Assembly (NCBI GenBank): GCA_002409325.1
Contig: DHUU01000002.1
Coordinates: forward strand, 1-64,000
Length of the DNA stretch: 64,000 nt
Direction of reading: 5' to 3'
Origin: Bacteroidales bacterium UBA5226
GTDB taxonomy: Bacteria; Bacteroidota; Bacteroidia; Bacteroidales; UBA932
In this document: positions 6,510 to 16,435 of the stretch, piece by piece
How the letters are laid out: each line of letters begins with the position of its first letter
Numbering within the stretch: the first letter of the stretch is position 1
Notes under the pieces: generated by a model
Told to the model about the DNA's origin: nothing
Seen by the model: the letters and a program-made list of their open reading frames with translations, nothing else
Databases searched by the model: none
Made by a program: the position numbers and the translations under genes

Positions 6510-9056
6510 ATGAACCTCAAACTGCCCGAAGAACTGAACCAGATACTTTCATTCGCACGGGAGGAAGCCATGCGTCTGGGAAGTTATACGGTTACCGGTG
6601 ACCATATATTTCTGGCCATAATCCGCCACCAGGAAAACCAGGCCTATGGCATTCTGACCATGCTGGATTTGCTGCTCTGGCAAATGAAAAACCTGATTGA
6701 AAGCAAGGAGATGGGGCGCAACATGATTCCACCCGATCAGGCCGACAAGCTATCTCTTTCCGAACATGCCGAAAAATGTCTCAAGGCCATGTACCTGGAG
6801 GCGAGCAAACTGGGACAGACTACCCCAAACACGTTGCACCTGCTGCTTGCCCTTCTTGACATTGACAACGGAATTGGCGTGTACTGGCTGCGCACTAAGG
6901 GCGTGACCGAACAGACCCTGCGTGCCTACCTCAAAGGCGAATTGCCGCTGGTGGTGAAAGGCTCCCAGCGTAGGCGTGCCGTGGAGCGGAAAGAGTCCAT
7001 AAAAAACATGGAGGAACAGATGGATATGGCTTTGAAGAACGCTAAAAAGCAAACCGATAGCAAACAGGAGCCTCAGAAGGATGGCTCGCGCACCCCCATG
7101 CTGGACATGTACGCGCTGGATCTGACCGAGGAAGCACGTGCCGGGCAGTTAGACCCGGTAGTGCGCCGTGACAAGGAAATTGACCGCCTGGCGCAGATAC
7201 TGGGCCGGCGCAAGAAGAATAACCCGGTGCTCATTGGCGAGCCCGGCGTGGGAAAATCCGCCATTGTGGAGGGCCTTGCCAACCGCATAGCCCGGCGCAA
7301 AGGTTCACCAACGCTGCAAGGCAAAAAAATCCTTTCGCTGGATATCGGCTCGGTGGTGGCCGGAACCAAATATCGCGGACAATTTGAAGAGCGCATGAAA
7401 ACGCTTCTTGCCGAGATAAAGAAAAACCCCAATATCATCCTTTTCATAGACGAGATCCATACCCTGATTGGCGCGGGTGCCACCGGAGGGAGCGGGGGCT
7501 CGCTCGATGCCGCCAACATGCTGAAACCGGCGCTGGCCCGGGGCGAGATACAGTGCATAGGGGCCAGCACCATGGATGAATACCGGGAATATATTGAAAA
7601 AGACGGTGCCCTGGAACGCCGCTTCCAGAAAGTGATTGTGGAACCTACCAAATACGACGATACGCTGGAGATCCTGCGCAGCATCCGGGCCAAATACGAA
7701 GAACACCACATGGTGAGCTACACGCCCCAGGCTCTGGAAGCCTGCGTGCGCCTTTCTGAGCGATACATCACAGATCGCTGCCTGCCCGACAAGGCCATTG
7801 ATGTGATGGACGAATCCGGTTCCCACGTACACATTGCCCACCTGCAGTTACCCAAGGAACTGGTGGTCATGGAAGAAGAGATGGATACGCTCATGATGCA
7901 GAAACGGGAAGCCGTTGACAAGAAAGATTACAAAAAGGCTACCGCCCTGCGGGAGCGGGAACGGGATGTGATTGATTCTTTGCGCCTGGCCCGTGACAAA
8001 TGGTACTCGGAACAAAAGGCCAATAAGAAAGAGGTGAATGCCGATACCGTTGCCGAAGTGGTTTCCATGATCACCTCGGTGCCCGTAAGCCGCGTCTCGG
8101 AATCGGAAACGGAGCGTTTGCTCAATATGTCTTCAATACTCAAACAGAAACTCATTGGACAGGACGATGCGATAGACTCCATGGTACGGGCCATCCACCG
8201 CAACCGCGCCGGATTGAAGGATCCCAACAAGCCCATAGGCACCTTTATTTTCCTGGGACCTACAGGGGTGGGCAAAACGCACCTGGCAAAACTGCTGGCC
8301 ACCTATATGTTTGATTCGCCGGACAGCCTGGTACGTATTGACATGAGTGAATACATGGAAAAATTTGCTATCAGCCGGCTCATTGGCGCGCCTCCGGGAT
8401 ATGTGGGCTACGACGAAGGGGGGCAGCTGTCAGAGCGCATCCGCCGCAAGCCTTATACGGTCGTTTTGCTGGACGAGATAGAAAAAGCGCACCCCGACAT
8501 TTTCAACCTGCTGTTGCAGGTCTTGGACGAGGGGCGCCTTACCGACAGCAACGGTCGCCATGTGGATTTTCGCAACACTATTATCATTATGACTTCCAAC
8601 ATTGGCAGCCGGGAATTGAAGGAATTTGGTACAGGGGTCGGTTTTACGACCGTTTCGTCCGGAGCGGCCAAAGCAGCCGAGAACCGCCGCCGCCATATCA
8701 TTGAAAAGAGTTTGGGCAAGATGTTTACCCCCGAGTTTCTGAACCGTGTGGACGAACAGATTCTTTTCAATGCACTGGATAAGGAAGATATTTTCAAGAT
8801 CATAGAGATAGAGCTCGCAGACCTCTATATACGTACAAAAAATGCAGGTTTCACCGTGATTATATCACAAAAGGCCAAAGATTTTGTAGCCTCGCAGGGA
8901 TACGACCCGCAATACGGGGCCCGTCCCCTGAAGCGTGCCATACAAAAATACCTTGAAGACCCTCTGTCAGAGGCAATCATTCGTATGGAGAACACTACCG
9001 GTTCTGAACTGCATGTGGACCTGAATCCGGAAGGCACGAATACCGTTGTAAATTAG
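6510..9056 (+). CDS. clpC: ATP-dependent Clp protease ATP-binding subunit ClpC
   Basis: This 848-residue AAA+ unfoldase has an N-terminal Clp repeat domain (1-145). The first AAA module has Walker A GEPGVGKS (243-250) and Walker B LFIDEIHTL. A middle region contains a UVR-like coiled coil (about 445-500). The second AAA module has Walker A GPTGVGKT (near 583) and DEIEKAHPD. It feeds unfolded or adaptor-delivered proteins to ClpP in the cytoplasm. The first ATG is conserved with family N-termini even though almost no leader is left. Confidence 0.95.
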   Translation: MNLKLPEELNQILSFAREEAMRLGSYTVTGDHIFLAIIRHQENQAYGILTMLDLLLWQMKNLIESKEMGRNMIPPDQADKLSLSEHAEKCLKAMYLEASKLGQTTPNTLHLLLALLDIDNGIGVYWLRTKGVTEQTLRAYLKGELPLVVKGSQRRRAVERKESIKNMEEQMDMALKNAKKQTDSKQEPQKDGSRTPMLDMYALDLTEEARAGQLDPVVRRDKEIDRLAQILGRRKKNNPVLIGEPGVGKSAIVEGLANRIARRKGSPTLQGKKILSLDIGSVVAGTKYRGQFEERMKTLLAEIKKNPNIILFIDEIHTLIGAGATGGSGGSLDAANMLKPALARGEIQCIGASTMDEYREYIEKDGALERRFQKVIVEPTKYDDTLEILRSIRAKYEEHHMVSYTPQALEACVRLSERYITDRCLPDKAIDVMDESGSHVHIAHLQLPKELVVMEEEMDTLMMQKREAVDKKDYKKATALRERERDVIDSLRLARDKWYSEQKANKKEVNADTVAEVVSMITSVPVSRVSESETERLLNMSSILKQKLIGQDDAIDSMVRAIHRNRAGLKDPNKPIGTFIFLGPTGVGKTHLAKLLATYMFDSPDSLVRIDMSEYMEKFAISRLIGAPPGYVGYDEGGQLSERIRRKPYTVVLLDEIEKAHPDIFNLLLQVLDEGRLTDSNGRHVDFRNTIIIMTSNIGSRELKEFGTGVGFTTVSSGAAKAAENRRRHIIEKSLGKMFTPEFLNRVDEQILFNALDKEDIFKIIEIELADLYIRTKNAGFTVIISQKAKDFVASQGYDPQYGARPLKRAIQKYLEDPLSEAIIRMENTTGSELHVDLNPEGTNTVVN

Positions 9057-9068
9057 CGGAATTATTTG

Positions 9069-9076
9069 TACTTTTG
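9069..9076 (+). promoter_or_regulatory. Promoter -7 box for gyrA
   Basis: TACTTTTG lies 19 nt before the ATG at 9096. Confidence 0.55.
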
Positions 9077-9095
9077 AAGGATTATTTTGAAGCAT

Positions 9096-11576
9096 ATGGA
9101 GGATAGAATTCAGAAGATAAACATCGAGGACGAAATGAAGAGTGCGTACATAGATTATTCTATGTCCGTGATAGTTTCCCGCGCCCTTCCCGATGTTCGA
9201 GACGGCTTGAAGCCAGTTCACCGCAGGGTGCTATTTGGCATGTCCGAGCTGGGGCTTGCTAGCAACAAACCAACAAAAAAATCGGCCCGAATAGTAGGGG
9301 AGGTTCTGGGTAAGTACCATCCCCATGGAGATTCCAGCGTTTACGAGGCCATGGTGCGCCTGGCACAGAACTGGAGCATGCGTTACATGCTGGTGGAAGG
9401 CCAGGGTAACTTTGGCTCTGTTGATGGGGATTCCGCTGCTGCCATGCGTTATACCGAGGCCCGCCTGCGCCGTATTGCCGAGGAGGTCCTGGCCGATATG
9501 GACAAGGATACCGTAGATTTTAAGAATAACTTTGACGATTCTCTGCAGGAACCCACTGTATTACCCGCCAAGGTGCCCCTGCTGCTGTTAAACGGCGCCA
9601 GTGGAATAGCCGTGGGGATGGCCACCAACATGCCGCCCCACAACCTGGGTGAAATTGTGGATGCTGTTTGTGCTTACATAGATGACGACAACATTACCCT
9701 GGACGAATTGCTCAAATACGTAAAAGGTCCTGATTTCCCAACGGGCGGGATCATTTACGGCACCTCTGGCATCCGCGAAGCCTATGAAACCGGCCGCGGC
9801 CGGGTGGTAGTGCGTGCCAAAACCGATATTGAGGTGTCTTCGAGCGGGCGCGAAACCATTGTGGTAACCGAGATTCCTTACATGGTCAACAAGCGTGAGC
9901 TTATAGAGAAGATTGCAGAACTGGTGGAAAAGAAGAAGCTGGAAGGAATCGCCTTTGTCAACGACGAGAGCGACCGCAACGGCATGCGCATTGTCATCAA
10001 GCTCAAAATTGGGGTGGTGGCCAACGTGGTGCTCAACAGCCTGTTCAAATTCACGGCCATGCAAAGCACTTTCTCGGTCAACAACATTGCCCTGGTGGAC
10101 GGGCGTCCCCGCCTGCTGAACCTGAAACAGCTTATCAAGTTTTTTGTGCGCCACCGCCATCAGGTGGTGGTCCGCCGTGCCCGGTTTGAACGTGAACAGG
10201 CAGCCAGGCGCGCCCACATCCTGGAAGGGCTGCTCAAGGCCCTTGATATCCTGGACGAGGTGATCAACCTGATCCGTGCCTCCCAGACGGTGGATGAGGC
10301 TCGCGCCGGATTGCAGAGAGAATTCGGCTTCAGCGAAGAGCAGGCCTCGGCCATTGTTGAAATGAAGCTTCGCCAGCTTACCGGGCTGGAACGCTCAAAG
10401 CTACAGGGCGAGTACGACCAGCTGATTGAGCTGATCCACAATCTTGATGCCCTGCTGGCCAGCGAAGCGCTGCAGATGAAGCTCATCAAGGACGAAATGC
10501 TGGACATCAAGGCCCGGTTCAACGATCCGCGCAGGACTATGATTGAGCATGCTGCCGGGGATTTTAATCCAGAAGATTTCTATCCGGATGAAGATGTGGT
10601 GATTACCATCTCGCACCTGGGATATATAAAAAGGACGAACCTGAATGAATACCGGCTGCAGGGCCGCGGAGGGATTGGGTCAAAGGGCAGCAATACCCGT
10701 GAAGAAGATTTTATTGAACACATTTATACGGCCAATATGCACAGCACCATGCTGTTTTTTACCAAGAACGGGAAGTGCTTCTGGCTCAAGGTATATGAGA
10801 TTCCCGAGGGCAACAAGACGTCTAAGGGAAGGGCCATTCAGAATGTGATCAACATAGAGTCTGGAGACAGCGTTTGTGCCTATATAAATGTGGTTAATCT
10901 GACAGACGAACAGTACCTGGAGAACAATTACATAGTACTGTGCACCGAGCGGGGAACGGTCAAGAAAACAACTTTGAAGGCATACTCCAATCCACGATCC
11001 AAAGGGGTGAATGCCATTACAATACGTGAAGACGACAAGCTTCTGGAAGCCTGCATGACCAATGGCTCCTGCGAATTGCTCCTGGGCGCCCGCGAAGGCA
11101 AGTGTGTCCGCTTTAACGAAAGAGATGCCCGTCCCATAGGACGTACGGCTGCCGGGGTGCGCGGAATATCCATTCAGGAGCTTGATCAGGTAGTTGGCAT
11201 GATATGTGCAGATGCGTCTGTAGAGGCCACATTATTGCCGCATGTACTGGTGGTGAGCGAGAACGGGTACGGCAAACGTTCCTTGATAGAAGACTACAGA
11301 AAGGTTGCCCGTGGAGGCAAGGGCGTGAAAACCCTGAACATCACGGGAAAAACCGGGAAGCTCATTGCCATAAAGGCAGTGACAGACGAGAGTGATCTGA
11401 TGATCATCACCCGCTCGGGCATTACCATCCGCGTTGCTGTAGGAGATATACGCCTGGCAGGACGTGCCACCCAGGGAGTGAAACTGATCAACCTGAGAGA
11501 AGGTGATGCCATTGCCGCTGTCTGCTGCGTTCCCAAGAGCGATCCCCTGCCTAAAGAAGAGGGAGAGGATTTATAA
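9096..11576 (+). CDS. gyrA: DNA gyrase subunit A
   Basis: The 826-residue protein contains the breakage-reunion domain with the active-site tyrosine in AAAMRYTEARL (Tyr119). The quinolone region HPHGDSSVYE has Ser80 and Glu84, a wild-type-like pattern. The C-terminal beta-pinwheel contains a GyrA-box-like QGRGGIG, which favours gyrase over topoisomerase IV. With GyrB it introduces negative supercoils. The frame opens at a TTG (9087), but the ATG at 9096 is preferred because it fits the family N-terminus. A TPR protein gene follows after 36 nt and may share the transcript. Confidence 0.95.
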   Translation: MEDRIQKINIEDEMKSAYIDYSMSVIVSRALPDVRDGLKPVHRRVLFGMSELGLASNKPTKKSARIVGEVLGKYHPHGDSSVYEAMVRLAQNWSMRYMLVEGQGNFGSVDGDSAAAMRYTEARLRRIAEEVLADMDKDTVDFKNNFDDSLQEPTVLPAKVPLLLLNGASGIAVGMATNMPPHNLGEIVDAVCAYIDDDNITLDELLKYVKGPDFPTGGIIYGTSGIREAYETGRGRVVVRAKTDIEVSSSGRETIVVTEIPYMVNKRELIEKIAELVEKKKLEGIAFVNDESDRNGMRIVIKLKIGVVANVVLNSLFKFTAMQSTFSVNNIALVDGRPRLLNLKQLIKFFVRHRHQVVVRRARFEREQAARRAHILEGLLKALDILDEVINLIRASQTVDEARAGLQREFGFSEEQASAIVEMKLRQLTGLERSKLQGEYDQLIELIHNLDALLASEALQMKLIKDEMLDIKARFNDPRRTMIEHAAGDFNPEDFYPDEDVVITISHLGYIKRTNLNEYRLQGRGGIGSKGSNTREEDFIEHIYTANMHSTMLFFTKNGKCFWLKVYEIPEGNKTSKGRAIQNVINIESGDSVCAYINVVNLTDEQYLENNYIVLCTERGTVKKTTLKAYSNPRSKGVNAITIREDDKLLEACMTNGSCELLLGAREGKCVRFNERDARPIGRTAAGVRGISIQELDQVVGMICADASVEATLLPHVLVVSENGYGKRSLIEDYRKVARGGKGVKTLNITGKTGKLIAIKAVTDESDLMIITRSGITIRVAVGDIRLAGRATQGVKLINLREGDAIAAVCCVPKSDPLPKEEGEDL

Positions 11577-11612
11577 AAGTGATTTTTTAACTGAACAAAC
11601 ACATAATACATC

Positions 11613-12929
11613 ATGAAAAAATTTATTACTGCTGCCCTGATGTTTTTGATGGCATTACAATTGGGCGCACAATCAAAAGAGGTCCAAGCCCTCCTTAAAG
11701 CCTACGATAAAGCAAAACAGGAAATCTCCGATGCCAAACGTGCCACCAAGCCCGTTGGCTGGATACGTTATGCAAAGGCCCTGACAAGTGCCTATTCTTT
11801 CCCAACCAATAATTTGTGGATAGGCCTTTCTTCACTGGAATCAAAGGTGGTGCTTAAGGATCAGCGTGCGCTCTCTACTGAATACCAGAACATTCAGGGA
11901 GAACAATTCGAAATTGTTAAATACGAGGACAAAGACCTCTATTACAATGCAGATGGCAGACTGTCCTTCTGGATTATTACCAAACCCCTGATAAAGGATG
12001 TGGACATGCTGGAGGAGGCTTACAAAGCTTACATCAAGGCTACGGAACTGGATACACGTGGCAGCAGCAAAGCTGATATTCAGGAAGGACTCACTTTAGT
12101 TGCCAACAATTTCATTAACGATGCTATGGCAGCCTATACGCTGGGCAACTATAAAGATGCCTCTGTAAAATTTGAGAAATCATTTGTTACAGCATCACAT
12201 CCGGCATTGAACGTGATAGATACCACCATTGTGTATTATGTAGGTTTGACCGCTTTGATGGACCAGGATTACAGCCGAGCCGTAAAGTTCTTTGATAAAT
12301 GTATTGAAATGGACTTTGAATCGGCCGGTGACACGTATGCCAACCTGGCCGAAGCTTACAAACAGATGGGTGATATGGAAAAGAGCAAAGAGCTTCTTTC
12401 CCTTGGATTTACAAAATACCCCAACAGCCAGAGCATTCTTGTGGCTTTGATAAACGTATACCTGGAAAGCAACGATGACCCAAACAAGGTACTTGAATTC
12501 ATTCAGCGTGCCCAGCAAAACGAGCCCAATAATCCAAGCTTGTATTATGCAGAAGGCAACGTGCTAAAAAATCTGGGCAAATTTGAAGACGCCTTGCGTC
12601 TGTATGAAAAATCGATTGAAACCGATGCCAACTTCTTCTTTGGTTACTTCCAGATGGGTCAGGCTTATTATGACAGAGCGGTGGATATTCAGACAGCTGC
12701 TTCTGATGAACTGGACGATGCAAAATATTTGAAGATGGTGGAAGAGCTGGATCTGATGCTTGAAAAAGCCATTACTCCTTTTGAAAAGAGTTTTGAACTG
12801 GTGAACGACCAGGAGATCCGTTCTGTTGTGGTGGAATACCTTAAAAACATTTACTTCCGCCTGCGCACCAAGAGCCCCGAGTACGAGGCAGCTTACGAAA
12901 AATACAATCAGATGCTCCAGGGCCAATAG
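11613..12929 (+). CDS. Exported tetratricopeptide-repeat protein
   Basis: The 438-residue product has a signal peptide (about 1-19, LGAQ). Helical TPR units run from about 165 to 400, including AYTLGNYKDASVKFEKSF, AEAYKQMGDMEKSKELL and EGNVLKNLGKFEDALRLYEKSI. TPRs mediate protein-protein contacts, and the location should be periplasmic. The partner and exact role are unknown. It follows gyrA closely and ends before a strong terminator. Confidence 0.8.
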   Translation: MKKFITAALMFLMALQLGAQSKEVQALLKAYDKAKQEISDAKRATKPVGWIRYAKALTSAYSFPTNNLWIGLSSLESKVVLKDQRALSTEYQNIQGEQFEIVKYEDKDLYYNADGRLSFWIITKPLIKDVDMLEEAYKAYIKATELDTRGSSKADIQEGLTLVANNFINDAMAAYTLGNYKDASVKFEKSFVTASHPALNVIDTTIVYYVGLTALMDQDYSRAVKFFDKCIEMDFESAGDTYANLAEAYKQMGDMEKSKELLSLGFTKYPNSQSILVALINVYLESNDDPNKVLEFIQRAQQNEPNNPSLYYAEGNVLKNLGKFEDALRLYEKSIETDANFFFGYFQMGQAYYDRAVDIQTAASDELDDAKYLKMVEELDLMLEKAITPFEKSFELVNDQEIRSVVVEYLKNIYFRLRTKSPEYEAAYEKYNQMLQGQ

Positions 12930-13006
12930 AAGCACCTAAATATACCTATGGGTAAAACCCTGAGGTAATGCTCATTGGTAATATCCATTGGTAATGCTCA
13001 TAAAGC

Positions 13007-13036
13007 AAAAAGCCCGCCTTCAGGCGGGCTTTGTAT
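13007..13036. terminator. Bidirectional intrinsic terminator between the TPR gene and buk
   Basis: An 8-bp GC-rich stem AGCCCGCC/GGCGGGCT (13011-13018 with 13023-13030) has a TTCA loop and is flanked by A and T tracts. It serves both convergent transcripts. Confidence 0.85.
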
Positions 13037-13040
13037 TTCA

Positions 13041-13063
13041 GATAAAGAGTACGCGGTACTCAC
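13041..13063. repeat. Remnant end of the 113-bp palindromic element, copy D
   Basis: GATAAAGAGTACGCGGTACTCAC matches one end of the element family (GAATAAAGAGTGCGCGGCACTCA) with two G-to-A-type changes. No left arm is present. As in copy A, the ACTCA motif supplies the stop codon of the leftward gene (buk, 13060-13062). Confidence 0.6.
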
Positions 13064-14136
13064 CCGGTGTAAACCTGAGCAATCTCTTCTCCCGTGAGGA
13101 CGTTATAGGCATTGTTTGCCAGGGCCAGCATTTCGTCTTCTCCGGCGTAGGTAAAGCACGGAGCAAGAAATCCGACCTGTTCCGTAATCAGGTCTATGAA
13201 GCGTTTGTTGTGGGCAATGCCTCCGGTAAATAGAATGGCGTCAATTTTGCCGCTCAGAACCACAGCCGTCGCACCTATCTGCTTTGAGATGGTATAGGCC
13301 ATGGCCTGGTACAGACGCGTGGCTTTGGGATCACCTGCCTGCACCTTGTCGTTCAGTTCCATGAAGGAGTTTGAACCCAGATGGGCCATAACGCCCCCTT
13401 TTCCGCTAATCATTCCTTTGATCTCTTCGAAAGTGTATTTACCTGAGTAGCAAAGTTCTGCCAATTGCAAGGCCGGAATGGTTCCGGCACGTTCTGGGGC
13501 TATGGGACCGTCTCCGTTCAGGGCGTTGTTCACGTCAATAATCCTGCCTTTGCGGTGTGCTCCTACCGATATACCTCCGCCCAGATGGGCAACTATCAGG
13601 TTCAGGTCTTCATAGGATTTTCCCGTGATGCTGGCGTGACGTTTGGCGATGGCCTTCTGGTTGAGCGCATGGAAGATGGATACGCGTTCTATCTGGGGTA
13701 TTCCGGTAACCCGGGCCACATCCTGGAGTTCATCCACCACCACCGGATCGGCAATGAAGGCCTGGCATCCGGGAATCTCCGAGGCAATGCTGTGGGCCAG
13801 CAAACCCCCCAGGTTGGAGGCGTGTTCTCCGCTAATGCTCTCGGCCAGGTGCTTGAGCATCTGTTCGTTCACACGATAAGTTCCCGAGGCTATAGGGTGC
13901 ACCAGACCGCCACGGCCAATAACCACCGCAAAATGACCGGTCTGGATATTGTTATTTTTCAACTCGTTAAAGATGGTTTCCTTCCGGTATTCGTACTGCT
14001 GGCTAATCTTGGGATAAGGAGCCAGGTCCTGTGGGGTGTGGTAAATGGTTTTTCCAAATACTTCTTTACGGCCTTCGAAAACGGCAATTTTTGTTGATGT
14101 GGAGCCGGGATTGATTACCAGAATGTGTTCTTTCAT
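13060..14136 (-). CDS. buk: Butyrate kinase
   Basis: The 358-residue protein belongs to the acetokinase/ASKHA family, with the phosphate-1 loop NPGSTSTK at the start and HLGGGISVGAHRKGRIIDVNNAL as the butyrate-kinase-type middle motif. It converts butyryl phosphate and ADP to butyrate and ATP in the cytoplasm. It is third in the leftward cluster ackA-ptb-buk. Branched-chain acyl phosphates are possible alternative substrates. Confidence 0.93.
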   Translation of the reverse strand: MKEHILVINPGSTSTKIAVFEGRKEVFGKTIYHTPQDLAPYPKISQQYEYRKETIFNELKNNNIQTGHFAVVIGRGGLVHPIASGTYRVNEQMLKHLAESISGEHASNLGGLLAHSIASEIPGCQAFIADPVVVDELQDVARVTGIPQIERVSIFHALNQKAIAKRHASITGKSYEDLNLIVAHLGGGISVGAHRKGRIIDVNNALNGDGPIAPERAGTIPALQLAELCYSGKYTFEEIKGMISGKGGVMAHLGSNSFMELNDKVQAGDPKATRLYQAMAYTISKQIGATAVVLSGKIDAILFTGGIAHNKRFIDLITEQVGFLAPCFTYAGEDEMLALANNAYNVLTGEEIAQVYTG

Positions 14137-14184
14137 AACTTTTTCTTTAAAGAACGGTTACCAGTATAATGGAGTTGGTCGCTT

Positions 14185-15087
14185 TTATTTAGCAGTCACT
14201 GCAGCCAGGGCGATGGAGTTGAGCTTGGTTTCAATGGAATCGGCCCGGCTTGAAAGTACGCAGGGAGCCGAGGCACCTGCCACAATGGCGGCTTGTTTTG
14301 ATTCGGGGCTCAGCTGGGTGAGGCTCTTGTACATTACGTTTGCGCTTTCTATGTTGGGGAAGAGGATGCAGTCCACATCACCTGCCACAGGGCTCTGCAG
14401 TTTCTTGATGGCGACAGCCTCGGGGCTCAGGCATACATCCAGGGCCAGGGGACCGTCTGCGATGCATCCCGGGATCTGGTTGCGATCTGCCATTTTGGAG
14501 AGGATGGCAGCATCTACGCAGGCGGGCATTCCGGGAAGCATCTGTTCGGTAGCAGCAAGGAAAGCCAGTTTGGGTTTGGCTATGCCCAGGGCGTGTGCGG
14601 TGCTGACCAGATACTTGGAGATGGCAACTTTCTGGTTCAGGTCTGGTGCCGGAATCACGGCCATGTCCCCTATGATCAGAAATTTGGGGTAGTTGGGGTG
14701 TGTGAGTACAGATACGTGGCTCAATACGGCTTTGGGAGGCAGCAGGCCGGTTTCCTTGTTCAGGATGGCACGCATGTATTTGTCTGTGCTGCACTGGCCT
14801 TTCATCAGGATGTCGCCCTGGCCGTTGCGTACCATATCCACGGCACGGGCTATGGCCGGGAGTTCCTGTTCTACGTTGATGATGGTAAAGGCTGACGGAT
14901 CTATGTCTTCTTCGTGGCATATGGCGTTGATCTGAGATTCCTTTCCCACCAGAATACCGTCCACGATGCCTTTCTTAATGGCTTTGTAAACAGCGGTAAT
15001 GGTGTGGTCGTCAACGGCCCAGGCGGCAACTAGCCTTTTCTTATTCTGTGAGCGAAGCTGCTCAAATATTTCGTCAAATGATTTCAT
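14185..15087 (-). CDS. ptb: Phosphate butyryltransferase (phosphate acyltransferase)
   Basis: This 300-residue protein of the PTA/PTB family has motifs ILMKGQCSTDKYMRAIL and GDMAVIPAPDLNQKVAISKYLV. It exchanges CoA of butyryl-CoA for phosphate, giving the substrate of Buk. Length and the Buk neighbour favour Ptb over Pta. It lies 8 nt downstream of ackA and 48 nt upstream of buk. Confidence 0.9.
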   Translation of the reverse strand: MKSFDEIFEQLRSQNKKRLVAAWAVDDHTITAVYKAIKKGIVDGILVGKESQINAICHEEDIDPSAFTIINVEQELPAIARAVDMVRNGQGDILMKGQCSTDKYMRAILNKETGLLPPKAVLSHVSVLTHPNYPKFLIIGDMAVIPAPDLNQKVAISKYLVSTAHALGIAKPKLAFLAATEQMLPGMPACVDAAILSKMADRNQIPGCIADGPLALDVCLSPEAVAIKKLQSPVAGDVDCILFPNIESANVMYKSLTQLSPESKQAAIVAGASAPCVLSSRADSIETKLNSIALAAVTAK

Positions 15088-15095
15088 AGGTGTGA

Positions 15096-16313
15096 TTATT
15101 TATGGTTGGTCAGGTTGTACGTATCTGTTGCAATGACCAGTTCTTCATCTGTGCTGATAACGACTACCTGAGTTCTGGTCCCGTTGGTTGACAGTATGGC
15201 GTTTTCTCCGTGTACCGTTTTGTTTTTTTCCTGGTCAAAGGAAACACCCAGAAAGCCGAGGCGGGTACCGATGATATGGCGGACTACGGTGTCATTTTCG
15301 CCAATTCCGCCGGTGAATACTATCAGATCTGCTCCGTTCATGGCCGCAGTGTACGCTCCGATGTATTTGAGCACCCTGTAAGCAAAAGCGTGTTGAGCCA
15401 GGATGGCCCGCTTGTTCCCCTGGAGGACTGCATTTTCAATATCGCGGCAATCTGAGCTTTCTCCAAACAAGCCGAGGAGGCCGCATTTCTTGTTCAAAAA
15501 GTCGTTGGTCTGGGCGGCTGTCCATCCTTCTTTTTCCTGTAGGAATGTGACGATGGAGGGGTCGATATCGCCTGTGCGGGTGCCCATGATCAATCCTTCA
15601 AGGGGGGTAAATCCCATGGAGGTATCTATTGATTTGCCACCGTCAACGGCGGTTATGGAAGAACCGTTACCCAGGTGACAGGTGATTACTTTTGCCTTAT
15701 TGAAGTCCAGTCCGGTGAATTCACAACCTTTGCGGGCCACATATTTATGGCTTGTTCCGTGGAAACCGTAGCGGCGGATGTCGTATTTTTCATACAATTC
15801 AACAGGAATGGCGTACATGTAGGCATGCTCTGGCATGGTCTGATGGAAGGCTGTGTCAAAAACAGCCACCTGATGTGCGTGGGGCAGCAGTTTTTCAACG
15901 GCATCTATACCCAGTAGGTGGGCCGGGTTGTGCAGCGGGGCCAGCCCGGCAAGCTTACTGATGTTATTTTTAACCCCCTCGTCAATCTCAACACTATCCT
16001 TGTAATATTTGCCACCCTGAGCCACGCGGTGTCCTACTGCCTGGATCTGTGTAAGTGATTCAAGAACACCCCATTTTGTATCTGTGAGCAAGTTAAGGAT
16101 TCCTTTGATGCCTAACGTGTGGTGAGGAATGGGAAGTTCTTTTTTGTATTTTTCCTTATCCCCTATTAGTCTTTTATGCGTTACACTTCCCATCTCGAGC
16201 CCTATTCGTTCGACAATTCCTTGTGCCAGAATGGAATAATCTTTTTCTGTCTTCATGTCAAGAACTTTGTACTTGATGGAAGAACTCCCGCAGTTTAAAA
16301 CAAGAATGATCAT
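15096..16313 (-). CDS. ackA: Acetate kinase
   Basis: The 405-residue ASKHA kinase has NCGSSSIKYKVLD, the catalytic region RYGFHGTSHKYVA and GNGSSITAVDGGKSIDTSMG, as in AckA. It makes ATP and acetate from acetyl phosphate. It is the first gene of the ackA-ptb-buk cluster, so one transcript would join acetate and butyrate substrate-level phosphorylation. No classical pta is visible in the window. Confidence 0.94.
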   Translation of the reverse strand: MIILVLNCGSSSIKYKVLDMKTEKDYSILAQGIVERIGLEMGSVTHKRLIGDKEKYKKELPIPHHTLGIKGILNLLTDTKWGVLESLTQIQAVGHRVAQGGKYYKDSVEIDEGVKNNISKLAGLAPLHNPAHLLGIDAVEKLLPHAHQVAVFDTAFHQTMPEHAYMYAIPVELYEKYDIRRYGFHGTSHKYVARKGCEFTGLDFNKAKVITCHLGNGSSITAVDGGKSIDTSMGFTPLEGLIMGTRTGDIDPSIVTFLQEKEGWTAAQTNDFLNKKCGLLGLFGESSDCRDIENAVLQGNKRAILAQHAFAYRVLKYIGAYTAAMNGADLIVFTGGIGENDTVVRHIIGTRLGFLGVSFDQEKNKTVHGENAILSTNGTRTQVVVISTDEELVIATDTYNLTNHK

Positions 16314-16339
16314 GATTGGTTTTGGTAAGGTTTTTTTAT

Positions 16340-16347
16340 TATATTTG
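16340..16347 (+). promoter_or_regulatory. Candidate promoter -7 box for comEC
   Basis: TATATTTG on the plus strand lies about 90 nt before the chosen comEC start. Confidence 0.4.
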
Positions 16348-16378
16348 AACTATATGTAATAGATTGTAAAAGAATCTG

Positions 16379-16386
16379 CAAAATTA
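16379..16386 (-). promoter_or_regulatory. Candidate promoter -7 box for ackA-ptb-buk
   Basis: TAATTTTG on the minus strand lies about 65 nt before the ackA ATG. It overlaps the region used by the rightward comEC promoter. Confidence 0.45.
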
Positions 16387-16435
16387 CGGAAACTATATGT
16401 GATGTGCAAGCGTGAGGAGGGGGAAAAATAGTGTG

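Noticed and set aside
12960..13006. Short direct repeat GGTAATGCTCAT before the TPR terminator
   Set aside because: Only two copies 27 bp apart, without further structure; no function can be supported.
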